Assembly: GCA_017460395.1 (NCBI GenBank)
Contig: JAFUBA010000203.1
Span: forward strand, 1-64,000
Length of the DNA stretch: 64,000 nucleotides
Reading direction: 5' to 3'
DNA from: Clostridia bacterium
Lineage (GTDB): Bacteria > Bacillota > Clostridia > Christensenellales > Aristaeellaceae
Part shown: in pieces, positions 60,246 to 64,000 of the stretch
How the letters are laid out: the number at the start of each line of letters is the position of its first letter
How positions within the stretch are numbered: the first letter of the stretch is position 1
Program-made: the position numbers and the translations under genes
Notes under the pieces: model-generated
What the model was told of the DNA's origin: nothing
What the model saw: the letters and a program-made list of their open reading frames with translations, nothing else
Database searches by the model: none

Positions 60246-61111
60246 TGAATGAACTGAATACAAAGCAGGAAAGACGCTACCAGATTCTCTGGTCCATCTT
60301 CTTTATCGTTGTGTCCATCATCGCGATCATCCCCATCCTGCGCGTCGTTTCGATCTCCTTCTCCTCCAAGGATGCCATCCTCAAGGGCGAGGTCTTTGTA
60401 TGGCCCATCGGCTTCAACACCGATGCCTACACCAAGGCACTCAAAACCGGTAACTTCCTCGGCACGCTGTGGTATTCCGTCCGGCTGATGCTGGAGGCCA
60501 GCGCCATCAACATGGTCATGACCATCCTCCTGGCATACCCGCTTGCCCGGCGCTCTCTCAAACTGTCCGGCGCCATCATGACCTTCTGCGTGCTGACCAT
60601 GTACCTGAATCCGGGCACCATCCCCAACTATTTCAACGTCCGTGATTTCAAGCTGATCAACACTGTCTGGGCCCTGCTGATCCCCGGCGCCATGAGCGTG
60701 TACAACATGATCATCATGCGCACAGCCTTCAGAGCCATCGATGAGAGCCTCTATGAGGCTGCAGGCATTGAGGGCTGCTCGGAGTTCCGCATCATGTGGC
60801 AGATTGCTGTGCCGCTGACCGTACCGACCATCGCGACCCTGGCCCTGTTCTATGCCGTGTCCCGCTGGAACGGTATCGAAGACCAGCTGTACTACATCAA
60901 CACCTCCAGCCTCTACACCGTGCAGATGACCCTCAAGCAGATGATTGAGTCCATCGCCATCTCCGCGGAGGAGGGCTCCACAACTCAGATGACGCCCGAC
61001 AACGTCAAGGCAGCCAGCATCACCCTGTCCATGCTGCCCATGCTGATCGTCTATCCCTTCGTGCAGCGTTTCTTCACCCAGGGCATCATGCTGGGTGCTG
61101 TGAAGGGCTGA
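60245..61111 (+). CDS. Sugar ABC transporter permease (LplC/YtcP, MalG type)
   Basis: A 288-residue permease with six transmembrane segments, partner of the upstream protein. EAA loop: LYEAAGIEGCSEFRIMWQIA near residue 173. The YtcP/LplC-type landmarks VSISFSSKDAILKGEVFVWP near 37 and YLNPGTIPNYFNVRDFKLIN near 119-138 are present. It ends with the usual RFFTQGIMLGAVKG. The start codon shares its A with the TGA of the first permease (TGATG). 118 bases with a weak hairpin separate it from the binding protein gene. Confidence 0.95.
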   Translation: MNELNTKQERRYQILWSIFFIVVSIIAIIPILRVVSISFSSKDAILKGEVFVWPIGFNTDAYTKALKTGNFLGTLWYSVRLMLEASAINMVMTILLAYPLARRSLKLSGAIMTFCVLTMYLNPGTIPNYFNVRDFKLINTVWALLIPGAMSVYNMIIMRTAFRAIDESLYEAAGIEGCSEFRIMWQIAVPLTVPTIATLALFYAVSRWNGIEDQLYYINTSSLYTVQMTLKQMIESIAISAEEGSTTQMTPDNVKAASITLSMLPMLIVYPFVQRFFTQGIMLGAVKG

Positions 61112-61229
61112 TATCTGATCCCGGTTTTCCCTTCTTTCCTTTGGAATTAAGCCTCTTCGGCGGCTGATTCATATAGTTTCTTTTTCATTTTCCACTTTCA
61201 ACTCATTTGACCAAGAGGAGGAACCCGTA

Positions 61230-62762
61230 ATGAAAAAGTTTGTCTCCCTCATCCTGCTGGTTGCCATGATGGCTACCATGCTGTCCGTGCCGGCTATGGC
61301 CGACGACACCGTCACCCTCAAGGTGATGCTGTGGGACCGCGGCGATGCTCCTGCCGGCGGCACCGTGGAAAACAGCAAGATGACCACCTACATCAACGAC
61401 CAGATCAAGGACCTGGGCATCCAGGTAGAATTCGTCTCCACCCCCCGCTCCGGCTCCGATGACAAGCTGGTGACCTGGATGGCCGGCGGCTCTGCCCCCG
61501 ACATCATCTTCACCTATGGCCAGGGCACCTTCCTGTCCTTCGCGCTCCAGGGCGGTCTGACTGATCTGGGCCCCGCCATCGCGAAGCTGGGCGAAGGCAA
61601 CAACATCGAGACCTATGTGGGCGATGTCATGAACATGGGTAACATCAATGGCGCGCAGTATGCTCTTCTGTCCAAGCGCGGCGCTGCAAATCCCCGTCAT
61701 ACCGCTTACATCCGTCAAGACTGGCTGGATGAGCTGGGTCTGCCCATGCCCACCACCAAGCAGGAACTGATCGACACCCTGTACAAGTTCAAGGAAGCCA
61801 AGCCGGATTGCATCCCGTGGGCAATGAACGGCCGTACCGACACCGAGAAGACCTATCTCAACTTCGTCGGCTCCTATGTGGACTTTGCAGACCTCAAGGA
61901 CGAGTACAAGTATTCTGAAGGCTACATCGTGATGCACGATGGCGCTCTGGACGGCATCCGTGAGCTCAACCGGCTCTACAACGACGGCATCATCGGCCAG
62001 GACTTCGCCACCGACACCACCGAAGACCTCTTCAAGGCAGCTGTCTCCTCCGGCAACGTCGGTTTCGTGCTGGATGACAACACCCGTATCTTCGACTACA
62101 TGGAAGCGCTCAACTGCGAGAACGGTCAGCAGGTCCGCACCACCTTCGTGCCCGTGTCCGCTTTCACCAAGGCTGACGGCGAGATCCGCAACCCCTTCGA
62201 GTATGCTTATGGCATGTACATCATGGTCCCGATTACCTCCGAGAGCAAAGTGGATGCTGCCATCACCTATCTGAACTGGCTGGCTGATCCCGTGAATGCC
62301 GAGAACGTGGCCTATGCTCCCGAACACACTGTGGACGAGACCACCGGCGTGCCGGTTCCCTTCACCGGTGACCAGCTGTCCGAAATGGGCTACAAGACCA
62401 CTCTGGACGACTTCAACATCCTCAACAAGCACTTCCTGTTCACCGAAGCGCGCGAAGGCGTCATCGCCGGTTATCAGGGAAGCAACATCTTCGAGACCTA
62501 TGACTGGTTCGCAAACCTCTATGACACCCTGCAGGTTGGCTTCTTCCGTTATCCCACTATGCCCATGGCACCCGAAGTGGAATCCGAGAAGGGCGACACT
62601 GTGAAGGCTGACATGATCAAGTATGTGTACCGCCTTGTGTCCGCGCCCACCGATCAGTTCGATTCTCTGCAGAGCGAACTCTACGCTAACCTCGTGAACG
62701 CTGGCCTCAACCAGATTCTGGATGCCCGCGATGCCTACTACACCGAGGTTGTGGGTGAATAA
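61230..62762 (+). CDS. Extracellular sugar-binding protein of the LplBC-type importer
   Basis: A 510-residue substrate-binding protein (family 1 type). The N-terminus MKKFVSLILLVAMMATMLSV ends at PAMA-DD, a signal peptidase I site. There is no cysteine lipobox, so the protein would not be lipid-anchored, unlike nearly all Gram-positive counterparts. The mature part has the usual WMAGGSAPDIIFTYGQGTF near 82-100 and LFKAAVSSGNVGFVLDDNTR near 266. Codon use looks more biased toward preferred codons than in the neighbours, consistent with high expression. The start follows AGAGGAGG. It is the last gene of the lyase-permease-permease-binding protein operon. Confidence 0.94.
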   Translation: MKKFVSLILLVAMMATMLSVPAMADDTVTLKVMLWDRGDAPAGGTVENSKMTTYINDQIKDLGIQVEFVSTPRSGSDDKLVTWMAGGSAPDIIFTYGQGTFLSFALQGGLTDLGPAIAKLGEGNNIETYVGDVMNMGNINGAQYALLSKRGAANPRHTAYIRQDWLDELGLPMPTTKQELIDTLYKFKEAKPDCIPWAMNGRTDTEKTYLNFVGSYVDFADLKDEYKYSEGYIVMHDGALDGIRELNRLYNDGIIGQDFATDTTEDLFKAAVSSGNVGFVLDDNTRIFDYMEALNCENGQQVRTTFVPVSAFTKADGEIRNPFEYAYGMYIMVPITSESKVDAAITYLNWLADPVNAENVAYAPEHTVDETTGVPVPFTGDQLSEMGYKTTLDDFNILNKHFLFTEAREGVIAGYQGSNIFETYDWFANLYDTLQVGFFRYPTMPMAPEVESEKGDTVKADMIKYVYRLVSAPTDQFDSLQSELYANLVNAGLNQILDARDAYYTEVVGE

Positions 62763-62777
62763 TTTCCCCTGGTCTTG

Positions 62778-62832
62778 AAGATACATTCTTGTATCTTGGG
62801 CACCTGCGCCGCTTTGGCGCAGGTGCCTTTTC
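62778..62832 (+). terminator. Double terminator after the binding protein gene
   Basis: A first hairpin AAGATACA-TTCT-TGTATCTT (62778-62797) is followed by a strong one, GGCACCTGCGCC (62799-62810), GCTTT, GGCGCAGGTGCC (62816-62827), then TTTT. Confidence 0.92.
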
Positions 62833-62860
62833 GTATCGCGGCTTCCTTGCCCCTGGATTC

Positions 62861-62889
62861 TTGGAGATGACGCATGATTGCACTATAAT
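62861..62889 (+). promoter_or_regulatory. Promoter of the DUF2974 gene
   Basis: TTGGAG at 62861-62866, a 17-base spacer and TATAAT at 62884-62889, 33 bases before the start codon. Confidence 0.7.
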
Positions 62890-62921
62890 CTCGCCATACC
62901 ACTTCTCATCGGAGGCATCCC

Positions 62922-64000
62922 TTGGATACACTTTATGACTATGTCTCCTGGTACGCTGACGTGTCCTTTCTGGCACTTCCTCTTCGCACAGAGGACACCC
63001 TCGTCTTCTCCTACCTTGCCTACGAGGATTACACACCGGTTTTGAAGGGGCTGTGCGCGGATAACCTTCGTTCTCTTCTCCGCTACCATCTGGCCAAGAT
63101 GCCGGAGAATGATCCTGCGCAGGCAGAGTACAAGCGCCTGATCCGTGCGATCTCCGATTCTTCCCGCTTCGGTGACCTTCGTGTGCTGGACTTCCAGAAT
63201 GTCCTGGATGTCACAGAACATACGCAGTTTGCCGCACTGACCCTGGAGTATGCGTCGGGTCAGGTCTATATCTCTTTTCGCGGGACAGACCAGACCATCG
63301 ACGGATGGCGTGAGGATTTTATGCTGTCCTTCATGGAGACAGAGGGGCAGCGCCTTGCTCTCGCCTATCTCAGGAAGAACCTGGACCGATTCCATCGCCT
63401 GACGGTCGGCGGACATTCCAAAGGCGGGAACCTCGCCATGTATGCTGCCTCCCATCTGTCCGATGAAGATCTTCGCTGCATCGATCATATCTACATTCAT
63501 GATGCCCCGGGCTTCTGCAGCGATGTCATGGACGTTTCCCTGCTTCAGCAGATTCGGAATATGACAACCTCTGTGACGCCTTCCTTCTCCGTCATCGGAC
63601 GGCTGTTTGATCCACATATTCCTGACGTCACCATCGTTCCATCCACGAAGGACGGTATCATGCAGCACGATCCCGTCTACTGGGGCATGGAACATGGGGA
63701 GCTCATCTCCCTCAAGAAGCATGATCCCTCCTCCGAATATCTCCATGAGGCAGTGGAGGACTGGCTGAGCGACTGTGATGCCTCTGTAAGACGTGATCTG
63801 ACCAACCAGCTCTTTGATGGACTCTCATCCGATGGCTCCATGACTCTGGAAGACCTGTCCAGAAAAGGGCTTCCCTATCTTGAGAAACGGATGCTGTCCA
63901 CGATCCAGGGCCTCTCTCCCATCTCCAAAATGGCCATGCTGCGCGCGCCGCTCTCCATTCTCTTTGGCCGCCGCTTTGGGAAGATCCGCGCATCTTCGCT
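62922..64000 (+). CDS. DUF2974 (Mbeg1-like) alpha/beta hydrolase, 3' end outside the window
   Basis: The first 359 residues of a lipase-like protein. The start is TTG at 62922, behind GGAGG at 6 bases and 33 bases after a TATAAT. The N-terminal DTLYDYVSWYADVSFLALPL is a hallmark of the Mbeg1-like/DUF2974 family. A strand with YISFRGTDQTIDGWREDF near 110-127 forms the oxyanion region, and GGHSKGGNLAMYAA near 163-176 is the nucleophile elbow with Ser166. Such cytoplasmic hydrolases are common in Firmicutes, and their substrates are unknown. No stop is reached before the window ends. Confidence 0.9.
   Translation, partial: MDTLYDYVSWYADVSFLALPLRTEDTLVFSYLAYEDYTPVLKGLCADNLRSLLRYHLAKMPENDPAQAEYKRLIRAISDSSRFGDLRVLDFQNVLDVTEHTQFAALTLEYASGQVYISFRGTDQTIDGWREDFMLSFMETEGQRLALAYLRKNLDRFHRLTVGGHSKGGNLAMYAASHLSDEDLRCIDHIYIHDAPGFCSDVMDVSLLQQIRNMTTSVTPSFSVIGRLFDPHIPDVTIVPSTKDGIMQHDPVYWGMEHGELISLKKHDPSSEYLHEAVEDWLSDCDASVRRDLTNQLFDGLSSDGSMTLEDLSRKGLPYLEKRMLSTIQGLSPISKMAMLRAPLSILFGRRFGKIRASS

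Noticed and set aside
61112-61229. Terminator between the second permease and the binding protein gene
   Set aside because: The small inverted repeat near 61148-61166 is weak and lacks a T tract; at most it adjusts transcript levels within the operon.
61203-62786. A 527-codon minus-strand open frame covering the binding-protein gene
   Set aside because: Antisense to a well-supported secreted binding protein; its Val/Gly/His-rich translation is the usual artefact of strong codon bias on the other strand.
1-64000. CRISPR arrays, rRNA or tRNA genes
   Set aside because: No regularly spaced repeats and no cloverleaf or rRNA-like segments were recognised on reading both strands by eye.

Overview
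The window reads as a GC-rich, low-oxygen Firmicute (Clostridia) chromosome from a plant-fibre habitat such as gut or rumen. The evidence is strong AGGAGG-type ribosome binding sites, frequent GTG and TTG starts, Gram-positive families (GntR/YtrA ABC module, LplB/YtcP sugar permeases, SbcCD, CoaX, EutH, Mn-dependent CBS pyrophosphatase, ferredoxin-like aldo/keto reductase) and many intracellular enzymes for plant glycans. The sugar-binding protein carries an AMA-type signal peptide without a lipobox, which I associate with Christensenellales-like lineages; that placement is a guess. No rRNA, tRNA, CRISPR array or intact transposase was seen.

Layout. 1-6.3 kb (minus): the 5' two thirds of dnaK, a large cytoplasmic leucine-rich-repeat protein, then an operon of a PfkB kinase, a CDF metal exporter and ThrH. 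6.4-11.3 kb (plus): UDP-galactopyranose mutase, a GNAT protein, an Fe-S aldo/keto reductase and a homodimer-type ABC exporter. 11.4-15.2 kb (minus): a GH2 enzyme translationally coupled to a beta-propeller lactonase. 15.4-17.3 kb: a GntR regulator with an ABC ATPase and permease. 17.3-20.6 kb: two Gfo/Idh/MocA oxidoreductases divergent from an AraC regulator. 20.9-26.4 kb: an MFS exporter, a second GH2 enzyme and a CoA-transferase. 26.5-31.1 kb (minus): a heterodimeric ABC exporter with one degenerate ATP site and a DUF362 protein. 31.4-33.0 kb: a CBS-containing Mn pyrophosphatase.

33.2-34.4 kb is the one clearly foreign patch: an AT-richer three-gene cassette (small membrane protein, XRE-type repressor, small beta-rich protein) with a strong promoter flanked by two matching 18-bp operators. 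It lies between two imperfect direct repeats of about 50 bp, beside a truncated phage tail gene.

34.4-39.1 kb: a D-2-hydroxyacid dehydrogenase, an AEC transporter, an unknown 425-residue protein and PepC. 39.2-44.1 kb (minus): a cytoplasmic pectin-oligosaccharide operon (rhamnogalacturonan acetylesterase, a pectinesterase-SGNH fusion, GH105, serine esterase). 44.2-48.2 kb: EutH, a decayed gene, a pantothenate-uptake S component with a structured leader, CoaX and a Fic protein. 48.2-51.2 kb: a zinc-ribbon membrane protein and an L,D-transpeptidase. 51.2-57.3 kb (minus): DeoR regulator, BadF-type sugar kinase, SbcD and SbcC in one chain of overlapping genes, then a small IS-derived protein. 57.6-62.8 kb (plus): a putative polysaccharide lyase with its own sugar ABC importer. 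The window ends in a DUF2974 (Mbeg1-like) alpha/beta hydrolase.

Functionally the window is dominated by several small, separately regulated carbohydrate modules, each with its own regulator or operator. Convergent genes are typically separated by a single near-perfect hairpin that can serve both strands.
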